From the NCBI GenBank assembly GCA_000310025.1, contig FN649729.1, positions 3,374,438 to 3,419,504 of the forward strand: a DNA stretch of 45,067 bases. Reading direction: 5' to 3'. The notes under the pieces were generated by a model. It had not been told where the DNA came from. It ran no database searches and saw only the letters and a list, made by a program, of their open reading frames with translations. Positions 1 through 11,238 of the stretch are shown here, piece by piece. The stretch comes from Ectocarpus siliculosus (lineage: Eukaryota; Sar; Phaeophyceae; Ectocarpales; Ectocarpaceae). Within the stretch, counting starts at the first letter, position 1; every line of letters starts with the position of its first letter. The translations under genes were made by a program, and so were the position numbers.

Positions 1-400
1 TGGGGGAGCATTAAAAAAAGGGGTTGGGCGGCCTTTTTGTGGGGGGGGGGGGGTTATTTTTTGTTGGTTTTTGGTGGTTTTTTTTTCCTTTTTGGTGGTG
101 GTTTGGGTTTCTATAGGACCAAGGTGGGGGTGGTGGGGGATTATTTTTCCAAAAACGGGGGCGGATTGGGGCCGGGTTTCACAAGGAGGGGAGGGGGCGG
201 TAGGGGGGCCTTTTTATTTTTGGGGCCAGGGGGAAAGTTTTGGGGTGCGGGGGGGGGGGGGGGGGGGGGGTTCAGGTGGGCACATGAATCAGTTACAGAT
301 ATTTTGACAGAATCAAGTCAGGCAGGCACCCATGTAGTTTTGGTCGAGTGGTGTTTTGGTTTGCCATGACACGGGGGGGGGGGGGCTATTTAGCACAGGC
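1..400. other. Low-quality homopolymer-rich sequence end
   Basis: Runs of G (for example 46-53, 249-270, 373-384) and T dominate, and almost no A or C is present in the first 270 bases. The same smeared homopolymer texture appears beside the N gap at 30.65-31.2 kb, where a clean copy of the same locus shows that it is base-calling or consensus error. Apparent reading frames here (Gly/Phe/Leu-rich) should not be read as protein. No gene is supported. Confidence 0.7.
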
Positions 401-3400
401 AGCTAGGGGTGTGTACCGGGGATCAAGAAACATTTTAGTGTAGCCTTGTTGGTCTGCATTTGTTTTTCTCCCCCTCTCCCGGCGATCTCGGGCATTCGGA
501 CGATGTTGGTGTTCGATCGTGTGCTTTTTTTGCCCCTCGTCCAGTAGCACTAGGAAGTTCTGTGGGCTCTTGAGAAAGGAGACGAGGTAGCTGGCCGGTG
601 TATATTTCAGGCAGCCTTATTTGTGGCGCACACAACAACAAATACCGTATGGGATGATTTGACGGGATAATCCGCTTTGCTTTGTAAATTATCAGCCCTC
701 CCTCCTTGAAAATTCCGCGTCGGCGGGCGGCGTGCTTTGTGGGGGGCGTAGTGTTTGTGGGGGGGGGGGGTTAGATACGCCTATGCGTTGCCGGCCTCCT
801 TTGCAAAATGTATCTACGTATGATAGTCGGCTGGATGGAATTGCTCTTACATGATTGCGGAAGGAATTGACTGAGAACAGCGTCACCGTAGTTGTTCTTT
901 CGGCGAAAACAAGAAATCACACCGGATATATAGTGGTGTTGGTTGGTTCCTCTTGGCATATTATATTTTGGTGCGTTTTTTTTTCTTTTTTTGAGGGGTC
1001 CCACCGCCAATCCCCCCCCCCCAAAAGCGTACCGGATGTTTTGTACGTAGTGGTAGCCTTCGATTCCTTTTGTTTTTTTGCTTGGCTCTTTTTTATCCAT
1101 TGTAGGTCGCCTGCTCTTCTGGCCCCCGACTAGATGCATCGTAGACCACGTGTGGCACCGTGACGGCGGGAGGGGCGGTGTTTGCGTGTGTGTGTGGATA
1201 TCACGCCTGGAGGGACGACTTCGGCCCGCGAGCGTGGTGCTCGCACCCCCACCGCTCTCCCTCATGTGGACTTGCTGTTGGGAGTGGCAGGGGGGGAACG
1301 GTGGTGTTTCCCGCCCCCCCGGCTTTGGTTCGAAGCAGTTTACGGATGAAGTAATAGTTACTGGCAGTGTAGATACTAGGAAAAAAAAAAAAGAGGTTTT
1401 GCGTTGCGTGCGCGGGCAGAGGGGATGGAAGCTACAGGGAGGGGTGTTTGACGGAGGATTAGTGTAACTTGTGGCTTAGATATGTTTGAGTGCGTGCATG
1501 TTGGTGTTGTTTCTCGTCTTTTTTTTTTGCTCCTAAATGTCCATTATTAGAGGGGGCTTTAGGGGTGGGGGGGATGGCTCTGCCGATTGGACGGAACCCC
1601 ATTTCGTTCTGTTCAAGTTTCTTGCTCTCGGTGCGTTCTTTCGTTTTTATCTGTTGTCGTTTGCGTGTCCCTTTCTTTCTGAAAGGTTCGGACGGTAACG
1701 ATGCCATCAAATAGACCACAGATGAATGCTGATCGAGAGAGATGCGTCCGTGATGTCATCAACCTCACAACTTATTCTACTGTAGCCCCTAGGAGGTGGA
1801 ATGCATATTGTATAGATACGGGAAAGTGTGGGCGACGAAACAATCACATGCATGCTGGGGGATTAGTTTGTTTTTTCGGGGAGCGGGGGGAGAGTTGACG
1901 TGCAAGGTGCCGTACTTAACGGGTGTGACGGTTTTTTGTCTCTGTGACTTGTCTCTGTTCATGCCCCTGGCGATGCAGAGTGGGGACTTGGAGGGAGGGA
2001 GAAACATGGGGGGATTTCGCGCGGGGGTTGGAAGAACCATTTGCTTGCGTTTTTGGCCTTGCTGTTTTTTTTTTTTCTAGTAGTTTAGTGTGCGCCCGCG
2101 CTCTTGGAAGCACATCTTCCTGCAGCCCTCGGATTCTGAGCGAAAGCAGCAGCAGCAGTGGTAGACCAATAACACGCAGAATGCTTTCTTACCACACGAA
2201 AAATTGTGTGTGTTCTTGTGGGGTAAGCTGTGACGGGGGGGAGGGGGGCGATAGGCACGTAAAACCGAGAGCCAATGAATGATTTCCCCGCTTTTTCGTT
2301 TCTTTTCTCGTGCAACAGTGTTGGTCGTTCGGGGCCGGGTATTCATTCGAACGAGTGAAGACATTGGAATCTACGTTGACAATACATAAGAGTGAGTGAT
2401 TGCAGTTCTACACAATGAGCAGATAGACGAAAGAGGACTGAGAAGGGGCCGGGCTATGATGACACAGCAAGTTTTTTTTTGCGTGGTTTGGGTGGTTGCC
2501 CCGATGACACACTTGAAAAATAGCTTGATTTTTGTCATCATTGCGCTTGCAAGCCTGGTTTCGCGCCTTGGCGTGTATTTGGAGGGAGGATTGGATCCCG
2601 AGGCCGTTTAGTTGGTTTTGTATAGAAAGAGGGTACAGATTTAAACGAAAAAAAACGTGAGTTGAGTTCTCTGTGTGGGCGGAAGGAGTGATGGTACGGG
2701 TTGAGCAGACGGGGGCCTGCGCGCACACGATGTGTGTTTTTATCGGCGACTTATTTTTGCGTTTTGCTTTGCATGCTTCGGCTTTCTTTGTTTTGCATGT
2801 GGTGACAAGAGTACGCAGTACATTGAGGACGAAATAATTCAGGCAACGAAGATGTGTACAACGCACTGATTGCTTCTCTCTCTTTTGTTTTGGGGAAGAA
2901 AAACGAAGGTCAGATGATGACTGTTTTCTTTCTTTTGCTCCCCCCGAGCGGGGCACCAAAATGCTTGCTGCACGAATCGCGCGGTGTTAGCTCTCCTCAT
3001 GGTATAAAAAAGAAACAAAAGAAACCCGCGTGACCGCAGTTGACAAACGTCGTGGCGAGAGAGAGCAGAATTCGGCGAAAAAACGTCGAACAATACGGCG
3101 GGTGGCGGTCCAAATTATTTGTTGTTTTTTGTCATGCCATTTTTTCTGGACACGGGCCTTGTGAGACAAATTTCCTGGACGTGCCAGCCGGGGCCACACA
3201 GGAGGAAGGGAAGGCCAAACATGATAGCGTTTTTCCTCTCCGTCGTCGTCCTGCGCCGCGTGCCTCGTTTTTTCGCGACAACGACGATGAATCAAGGTTA
3301 TTTTTGTCACCTTTCATCGCATGTCGCACATAACCCACTCTGCGTTCAAATGCACGAACGAACAGCGGAGGAATGTTCCTCGTCCTGCGGTTTGTTGTAT

Positions 3401-3537
3401 GCGTATGCATGCACATGAGCCGGGATGGGAGAACAATGCGAGTCACGGCCGCGTGACACTTGCTTTTGACAAGACCAGTCGGTCATTTTTTTTTTTTAAA
3501 CGGTGCCACTGGACACGGCGCAACAACCCTGTGTGCC

Positions 3538-3576
<39 letters not shown>

Positions 3577-3738
3577 CGCGTTTCGTTCGTTCGCTCGTGT
3601 TACTCTGTTTTTCCGAGGGAGTTGCTGCGGCGGTATCGAATATGTAGCTTTCTTCTCTCTCCCCCCCTGATTTGACCTGATTTGACGTGATGCAGTCAAA
3701 TCCGCACACTACACGCCCTCAGGTACCGTAGAGTAGTC
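401..3738 (+). other. T-rich stretch, no assignable gene; weak exon candidates
   Basis: No family is recognised. The plus strand is T- and G-rich, the texture seen in sense strands of introns and UTRs of the three solved genes, so this may be the 3' part of a plus-strand gene. Weak exon candidates are a GC-rich patch at 1107-1340 after a pyrimidine tract and TAG, a short tail after CAG at about 2124 encoding PSDSERKQQQQW and a stop, and an open stretch at 3150-3330 with a mixed, coding-like composition. None shows a domain, and they were not joined into a model. Confidence 0.3.
3539..3574 (+). repeat. (CAG)12 trinucleotide microsatellite
   Basis: Twelve perfect CAG units. Depending on frame it reads poly-Gln, poly-Ser or poly-Ala on one strand and poly-Cys/Ala/Leu on the other. 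No convincing exon surrounds it, so it is annotated as a microsatellite only. Confidence 0.9.
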
Positions 3739-4678
3739 CACCACTCTCCGCTGAATAAACTAGCACATGACTACATACATACGCGAGAGGGAGCGACCGA
3801 CTGCGAACAATTGTAAGAGGTGGGACGGAAGTCCCCACCCCACGTCCCCACGTCCCTTCCAGGGCAACAAATCATGGACGGAGGTTTTCGAAGAGCCACA
3901 TCACTTAAAAAAAAAAAAACACTCGACACACCACCAACGGCGTGGGTTGCGGCGTGCGACGCATGGCGGCACAAGACACCAATGTCATCGTCGGTCCGGG
4001 AACCGTCTGTGCGCCGTTACGATTTTTGCTCAAGACAAAACCCGCGCCCGTACGCACCCCCCCGCCACGGGGAAGAACACCAAGCAAAACATCAGGTGAT
4101 AGCAAAGCCACGGGGAAGAACCCCAAGCAAAACATCAGGTGACAGCAAAGAACTGCCAAGGTACCGCTGGTCCCAACCTTCCATGACATACGCATACCTA
4201 CGTAAGTCTGTCCTTGACACAGGTTTGTCATCACCCCCCGCCCTCGGGCGCCCTCGGGCGATAACGCCCCCGCCCCCCCGCCCCTACTCCTTGGAAGATA
4301 CTTGATGTCTTCGCGGTAGAAAACAATTTTCACCCATGCGCTCAGCTAGCTCACCTGCTGCTGCTAGGGGTAGAAACGCAGCACTTTTCCGCGTGTATGT
4401 ACGGAGAAAGAAGACAACAACCAAGAAACCTTTAATCGTTTCTCCCACCGGACCGAAACAAGCACGTCAACCACGGCAAGGCCACAACACAAAACAACGG
4501 TCCACAAGGCCACAACAAGAAAAAAACAACTCTTCACCCAGAGCCACTCCCACAAAAGACTTGCACGACGTTAATCCAGACAAAAGGATCGACATGAGTA
4601 CGGCCTAACGCTCTTTGTTCACGAACGAAAACAGGCCACCGTTCGTTCGGCTTTCGACACCTCCCCCCCCCCCGGGTG
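3739..4678. other. Intergenic region between convergent-looking units
   Basis: No gene is seen. Strand composition flips here from T-rich (left) to A/C-rich on the plus strand (right), as expected between a plus-strand and a minus-strand transcription unit. It contains a two-copy 43-bp tandem repeat (4066-4150), a GCCCTCGGGC-type duplication near 4240-4260 and C-rich runs. The part next to 4679 is probably the 3' UTR of the minus-strand membrane protein gene. Confidence 0.5.
4066..4150. repeat. 43-bp tandem repeat, two copies
   Basis: Two adjacent units beginning CCACGGGGAAGAAC and ending with GGTGATAGCAAAG or GGTGACAGCAAAG differ by only a few substitutions, so the duplication is recent. 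It lies outside recognised coding sequence. Confidence 0.85.
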
Positions 4679-7600
4679 TTATCTTGCGTAAAACCCCGCA
4701 GCACTACCTCTACTCGCGCCCACGCCGTCAGGCTTCTTCTTCTCTTGTTGGCGGAGGCCAGCAACGGCTCTGCTAGCACCGCCGCGTTTCCCGTTGCCGC
4801 TCGGGACCCTAGCAGCGGCGTGGTGGTAGTCGTGGAAGACGGAGGCGCCGCCCATCTCCTCCTCCTCGCTGTCGAAACCTTCCCCCGTCAGCGGCGCCCA
4901 GACGTCCGTGTCCCTCAGGCCGCTCATCTCCATCACCCTCTCGAAGTCTTCTTCGTCGGTGCCCTGGAATATGAGCAGCAGCAACAAAAACAGAAAACAA
5001 AACATACTTCAAAACATGCCCTTCGACTGCGATATTTTCTCTAGCGGGTACGTATTGTATTAATAGTCTCTATGTACTACATACTACTTCCAAGCACGAA
5101 GTATTCTACTTACGAAACAATGAACACATACCCGCGGCGCAACAAAGAACGCCCCAGGAATAAGCAAGCAGGTCGGATCACACGTGCGTCCCTGCGAACG
5201 CTTATTGTGTGATAGTGAACGAGTGTTGGCCAGAGATCGCAAAATCGTGCGTGGTGAGGTTTGTGTGACGCGACGAGAAAATCATTTGTTTTCGTAGTGG
5301 CGGGGCATCCTGCAGAAAGAAAGAAAAGAACACACACAAAACTACAAGAAGGTGTTAACTGCATCACAACAACTGCGCGGGGACTCTTTCCGCGTGAGTG
5401 AGCAGTCCGGGTCCATTTCTCTGTTTTAACGAGAATAACAACCAACGACCATCATGACGCGTCGGATGCCCGCGGAAATCAACAACACCACCACCACCAA
5501 CACCAACACCAGCACCAGCACCAGCCACAGCAACAACAAAACCAACAACAAAACCAACAACAGCACCACTGCCAACAACAACAGCAGCTGTACCGAACCG
5601 CCAAACTGCCGCCTGCCTCCTCACCTGCCAACCCCAGCCGGGCCGCATCCTCCTGACCCAGTCCCTGCCCCAGGCCACAGCCACGTGCAGCCCGTGAGAC
5701 AACGGCAGCCCGACCGACAGCAGGAACAGCGACACCGTCACGGACCTCCCGGGGGCGCCTCCCCAATCGAGGAAGAAGTAGATCACCCTCGAGTCCTCGT
5801 AGCCGAAGACCGAGCCGAAGATGTAGTACAGGATGTCGAAGCCTAGGTCTGGAGTAACAAGGCAGAGACGAGATAGGTGTTGAGGCTGATTGAGAGTACA
5901 CGAGCATGTGTTGCCGGGGGGGGGGGGTACTCATAGTCGTGCATGCCGTAATCGTTAGACCATTGACCTCGCATCCCTACAAAGCCGGAACGGAGCACGT
6001 CGGGCTCTCACCGGACCAGGCTCTCACATCACCAAGCGCGAAGCGCGGTGAGGTTCGGCGAGTCCCATGAAGGGTGCGCTGCATCCTGCCAAGGGTGTTC
6101 GGCATCTTGTGTTTACTTCCTTTCGTACGGATGACAGCTGCGTATGACTTAATATATTATTTATTTTCTGGCGCGTTCACTTCCAGAGACAGTTATAAGC
6201 ACTGTGAAAGTGCTCGAAGATGCTCGACCATTTTAACAGAACGTCGTGCGATCATCTCCCTTGCGCGGAGTGAGGTTTCTCCACCCCGCACAACATGATC
6301 TACTCGACTACCACTCATGGTTACCGCAAAAAAAAAAAACAGAGGCAAAAAAAAAAGGGAATCTGGTTGCCGAGTTCACGAAGTGAATTGGCTTCTTTTA
6401 CAACGTCGTTGCCAATCGACGAAAACCCAACCCCGACGGCAAACACCGGGGGGAGGCGTGTTGCCGGCGGGGGGTGGTTCTTTTTTTATTGGCATCGACC
6501 GCGCTAGCCCGCCGACCAATGAAAAGACGTTCAGTCTCAGTGCTGTTGAAAACACAAAACGCTTCTAAAAGCTATATGACTTGGTATGTGTGAGCACGAG
6601 GTAATTATTTCTACCCAGCCTACACCGAACGATGAACATGAGATTCCACGAAAAAAAAACGCGGTTCATTGCAAGCACCCACCACCAACAGCAGCAGCAG
6701 CAGCAGCAGCTGCGGCAGCAGCAACAACAACATGATGCCTCCTACGAAACTCACACAGGAATCCGTAGATGTAGGCGATGCCGATGTGCTCCCACTTGAA
6801 GGGAGAGCCCCCGACAAAGACGTTCGCCGCCATGAACAGAGCGTTGAACAAGTGGATCTTGACCAGCCAAGGGCAAGAAAAGAGCAAAGGCAGACAAGCA
6901 GAATGTGGGGGAGGCGGGTTATCAAAACAAATACCTACATGGAAACAACAACAAAAATGGCGTTCGGTGTGCATGGCATGCAGAACGCGCCAAATCTTAA
7001 TCTTCAGAACCTGGCAGCCAAAAAAAACATTCAGGATACATAAAAGAAAAAAAATCGAAAGGATAAGAAGGGAGACCCGCTTGTCATGCCGGCACCACAA
7101 AATATTCTGCTAAGACTACAAGAAGACGCACATGTTGAGGACCTGCAGAGGACACAAGAACCCAACCCTCGGCCGAGAAAATAGGAACCTCCTTAAGAGC
7201 GGTGGCGCGTTCTGCGTGCGCATACGTGTCGTTGGACGATTTTCGAAAGGACGGACCACCGCCGAGGAAAAGCCGCAACCCTACAAGACGCATCTTGACC
7301 GAGAAAAACGCGTTGGCGGCAAAGGACGTCCACAACCAATACCTGCGTGTACTGCAGTCTAGGTCCTTAATTTACTGTGGAAACGCTTCTTGGCCTCTCC
7401 TTTGCTTCCAAAACTTTGCTCCTGCTTTAGCAAGCCGGCAGGGTGAGGTTGGCCCCAACTACAAAACCTCTTTCGATCTACTGCCGCTTTCACACTCTAC
7501 TTGACTCGTCTACTTTTCGCTGAGAGGGAGGTGGGGCGGGTCCAAACACTCGTTGCTCACGCAAAACACACACACAAACACACGGCGGACCGCCCACTCT

Positions 7601-9667
7601 GCGAACCATCGTCTGAAAACGACAGACCCGATCTCCCGCGAAGCAACAGCAGCGGCAGGCTGCCACGCACAGACCGCTCAACCAACACGTTTCGCACTGC
7701 TAGCACAGGGCACATCGCAAAACAAAGTCAGCCGAGATATCTAGAAAGTGTAAAACTTTGCTTCTGGTTCGTGATGATCGATCGGGGCGGGGGGGCGTAC
7801 TCATGTCTTGCATGCCTTCGCGGTTAAACCATCGGCCGGGGAGGGTGAGAGGATTCGATTGTCCGTCGTCACCTGCAGGTTGAGCTGGTCCGTCCAGCCG
7901 TTGTAGAGGAAGGTCCAGTAGACGCCCGTCACGATTATCGCCGAGTCCGCGCACACGATCAACAGGCCCCACTGCAGCTTGCGCCAGCGCTCCAGAGCCT
8001 GCGAGTCGCCACCCAACGACAACGACAACCAACCGCAGCAGCAGCGGAAGCAGAAGAAGCGGAAGCAGAAGAAGCAGCAGCAGCAGAAGCGGCGGCGGTC
8101 AACTTGCGTTTAGGGGGTATGGATGGTTGGAGGTTCTAGCAGGGCTCCAGAGAATCTTTAGCCATGATCAAGGAGAATGGCGACAGAAGCAGCCGTCGGG
8201 TGCTCAGCCAGAGTGCGTTCTCAACAACAGATGGATCCTGCTTTGTCAAGACGTGTTCTCGATGGCATGCTCAGCGACACCGCCACAAACAAACAAATAC
8301 ACGTCGGAGTAGTACGTACCGCACCACCAACATCCTCTTTTATCGTGGCGTACAAGAACGGTCTTAGTTTGTTGAGGATGTACGGGGGCGCGAAGCGATC
8401 AACCACCCCAGGGGTCCCCCCGGCCCGGCCCTCCTGCGAGACGCTAGGACCCCCGGCACGCTGCAAAGACTCTCATTTTATTTTATTAAAAAAAAAAATG
8501 TCCCTACGGCGGGCAATTGCCGGTAGAAGTACACGTCCCTCTTGTATGTACATCCTGCGGGAAACCATGCTGAAATATGTTGCGTCCTCAAAGCGGAGAG
8601 TGGCCTCAGCCTTGTCGTCCGTGAACAGAGAGGACGACTACACGGAACGTAGATACCGCAACCGTTCGCTACAGAGCAGGCCAAAAAAGCACCCTGAAAA
8701 AACGTGCGCTGATCGCGACCACCATGTGCACGGACATATGCAAACATCTCTTGCCCCCGATCTTGTGCCAAAAAAAAAAAAAGAGAGCTTGCGCCTTACA
8801 ATGTGTTCTCCGTTCCCCCCTCCTGCCGCAGCAGCTCCGTGGCCGTCGCCGCCGCGCTTTGCCGCCACCTCCCCGCCGCCACCCGCAGGCTTCGGCAGCG
8901 GTAGACCCTCCTTCCCAGCGTCGACGGCCGCCGCCGCGCTCCTGCCGAGGCCTTCCCTTTTCTCCTTGGAACGGTCGCGCGCGCTGTCGTTCCCTGCTCT
9001 CCCCACCCCCCTACCCTTGATCGCGGGGCCCCCTCCTACCCCTTCCAGCTCTCGGCCGCCTCCACCTATCTCGCGAGAGGACCACAGCCACCCCGCCCGG
9101 CGCTTGCGGCCGCTGTTGAGCCACAGGTGGATCGCAGAGCCGAGGGCGAGGAAGTAGTAGAGGGTCTGGAGGGCTGTTTTGAGAGGGGGGAAAAGAGGCG
9201 AGATATTGCGGGGAGGCGGGGGGTGTAATCTTTATCTTTTGCATGCCTTAACTGTAAAATACCATTGACCATGCGTCTTGGAAAGAACAGAGCGTTTTTG
9301 TTCCCGGAGGAAGGGGAAGCGGGAGGGGTAACGAATATGAAGGTTTAGACCCATGCATTGGCCACATTCAATCCGGATGGGTTAATGGTTGACGATTTCA
9401 AGGGACGTTACTGTTTCTCACGTGTGCACAAGAGTAAGTTGATTCGCTGTGCATGAGCCGTGGGGGACAGAAAAAAACGGGATGGGGCAGGGTAAAGACA
9501 TGGGATACGTTTCCGCAAGGAGGAATAAAACGTACGTGCTTATGCCGCACGCAACGGCATGGGCAAACTTGCTCTTGTATTGGTACCAGTACACATTTCC
9601 AATCTCTGCAATCAATCTTCCGCTCTACGCCGTTGCTACGGACGGTAGCCTCCACGCAAGAGAGAGG

Positions 9668-9763
<96 letters not shown>

Positions 9764-11238
9764 CACACACACAGGTAAAGGCATGAGCAGCCCACACCCA
9801 ACCGCTCACACGTACGTCACCACGGGAAGGGACAGCAGATGAGCAAAAAAACACGCACAAAATTCCAGGGGGGGAAATGGCACCACAAGCTTTAGCCTCC
9901 CAGGCAGCATTCTAAATACTACTCCTGTGGTATCTACATGTAGCCCTGCTGTGCCACCACTCACCGAACGTCCAGTGGGTGAGGTAGAGCTGAAGGGAAA
10001 AACGCGGCCACGGCGGCGGCGGCGGCGGCGGCAGCGGTAGGGGGCCGATGAAAGCGACAACGATAGCCGGCAAGACGGGGAGGACGACGGTTGGTTGCCC
10101 GACGGCGAAGTGAGGTACTACAGGAGTCAGCAAGAGGTACAGGGGACCAGCAAGAGGTAAAAAGGGGTCGGCCACAAGAAGAAATTCTTCGCTGTGACGT
10201 ATGTGTGTACAGAAGAACCACAAGCGGCGGCGGTAGCAACGACCAGGGCCAAAATATCCCGACTGAAAACGCACGCTGGGGGCGTGGCGGGGGGGGAGGG
10301 GGGGGTACGCGTTGCGGGTGCGTTGTCTGAAGGGCCCGTAGGGCTTTGTCAGACAGCGTCGTCGTCACACCCGCACTTTTTTTTTTTTTTTTTTATTAAT
10401 ATGACACAACTTTCTTTTTCCTGACCAGGAAACATGTCATTGGCAGAAGAGAAAACCCTGCTGCGTACCCTTCTAGACCGAACTTCGAAATTGACCCTTT
10501 GGATGGATGTTTGTTGGTGGTGGTCCATGGAAAGAGGTAACACGGAGAGGAATACACCCAGCTCTTCATGTGTTGGCCAACTTTTCCCCCTCGATTAGTA
10601 GGAGTCGCGGTCCCTCTATCCGAAACGCAACACCTGACCCCGCTACCAAAACTGTCACGCCCCCAACGGTCGCAAAAGAAGCGCAACGACCTTGCCGTAC
10701 AGAGTGAAGGCATGATTGAAACGGCTAAAAAAAAAAGACGACGACCACCACCACCACGGCTGGCAGTCCTCCCTTTGGAGCTACATTATCACCAACGATG
10801 TTGCACCCACCGAATCCGCACCTGCCACCATAACACCACCAACAACATTTAGTATAAGAGAGCAAACATCTAAAAGTATTCACCATCGTCAACATTTAGT
10901 ATAAGAGAGCAAACATCTAAAAGTATTCACCACCAACAACATTTAGTATAAGAGAGCAAACATCTAAAAGTATTCACCACCAACAACATTATAAGAGAGC
11001 AAACATCTAAAAGTATTCACCATCGCCAACAACAGGAACAGCACAGCAGCAGCGGTTGCGCATCGCCCCCCCCCTCCCCCCACTCACAAGCCAGTGTGCG
11101 TTGCCGAAGACGGACATGGAGCGGATGAGCCAGTACAGGCTGTTGAACGCCAGGCAAGCGCGTAGCAGGACATAGGGCTTCTGGTGCAGCAGCCGCGACG
11201 AGCCGAACACCTCGGGGCTGTGGTGCTTCAGCGAGAGG
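4679..11238 (-). CDS. Rolling-stone/AIG1-like multipass membrane protein (7 exons solved, 5' end uncertain)
   Basis: Exons in coding order: 11238-11088, 9989-9965, 9173-8800, 7998-7873, 6857-6755, 5848-5625, 4963-4679. All junctions are GT-AG and the phases agree, giving 428 codons to a TAA stop. Hydrophobic segments resemble the rolling-stone/FAR-17a/AIG1 family: YVLLRACLAFNSLYWLIRSM, then LYLTHWTFALQTLYYFLAL, then LQWGLLIVCADSAIIVTGVYW, then IHLFNALFMAANVFVGG, then YGFLYLGFDILYYIFGSVFG, and VIYFFLDWGGAPGRS followed by a last hydrophobic stretch. The family hallmarks are T-N/H-WTF, YWxxLY, the H-xx-N helix, and Y-x-x-LDW-x-x-P. Exon 9173-8800 adds a long Gly/Ala/Lys-rich loop of about 95 residues; the C-terminus is acidic (GTDEEDFERVMEMSG) and hydrophilic. 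Family function is poorly defined (membrane proteins linked to myoblast fusion or fatty-acid ester hydrolysis), so no activity is claimed. The first exon is not certain: a 26-nt exon at 12622-12597 (ATG CCG GTC ..., donor GTGATT, phase 2) fits the phase but is too short to trust. Confidence 0.72.
5483..5600. repeat. CAA/CCA-rich low-complexity tract in the last intron of the membrane protein gene
   Basis: Imperfect ACCACCAAC, CACCAGCAC and CAACAAAAC units extend over about 115 bases just downstream of the exon ending at 5625 (reading the minus strand). The intervening reading frames are artefacts of trinucleotide repetition. Similar tracts occur in other introns of the gene at 6690-6735 and 8035-8100. 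Confidence 0.8.
6488..6580 (+). repeat. Dispersed ~90-bp repeat, copy 1
   Basis: This stretch, with core GCCGACCAATGAAAAGACG then TCAGTCTCAGTGC and GTTGAAAA, recurs at 27097-27190 in the same orientation with scattered substitutions. This copy sits inside an intron of the minus-strand membrane protein gene. No terminal repeats or coding sequence could be recognised, so it is an unclassified short interspersed element or the conserved piece of a longer decayed element. Confidence 0.75.
9659..9761 (+). repeat. (GA)n dinucleotide microsatellite, about 100 bp
   Basis: A nearly perfect run of GA/AG, interrupted only near its left end by GGGAGAGACAG and closed by GGACACACACAC. It lies in the intron between exons 9989-9965 and 9173-8800 of the membrane protein gene. 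On the minus strand (sense of that gene) it is a (CT)n polypyrimidine tract. Arg/Glu or Ser/Leu repeat reading frames across it are artefacts. Confidence 0.95.
10844..11030 (+). repeat. 47-bp tandem repeat, four copies
   Basis: Units start at about 10844, 10891, 10938 and 10985 with core TTAGTATAAGAGAGCAAAC then ATCTAAAAGTATTCACCA. The fourth unit lacks the first few bases of the core. Units are head-to-tail without distinct spacers. The array lies in the intron just downstream of the exon 11238-11088 (minus-strand sense). Confidence 0.93.

Noticed and set aside
7084-7335. Minus-strand frame between two membrane-protein exons
   Set aside because: Direct joining of 7873 to 6857 yields the continuous family motif (NLQ then IHLFNALFM); inserting this segment would break it.
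8177-9157. 326-residue plus-strand open frame
   Set aside because: Its Pro/Ser-rich right half is antisense to the verified exon 9173-8800 of the minus-strand membrane protein gene; GC-rich exons often leave the opposite strand open.
9398-9860. Open frames on both strands with Arg-Glu or Ser-Leu repeats
   Set aside because: They are translations of the (GA)n microsatellite.
10844-11030. Possible CRISPR-like array
   Set aside because: Units are directly contiguous with no unique spacers and the genome is eukaryotic; it is a minisatellite.
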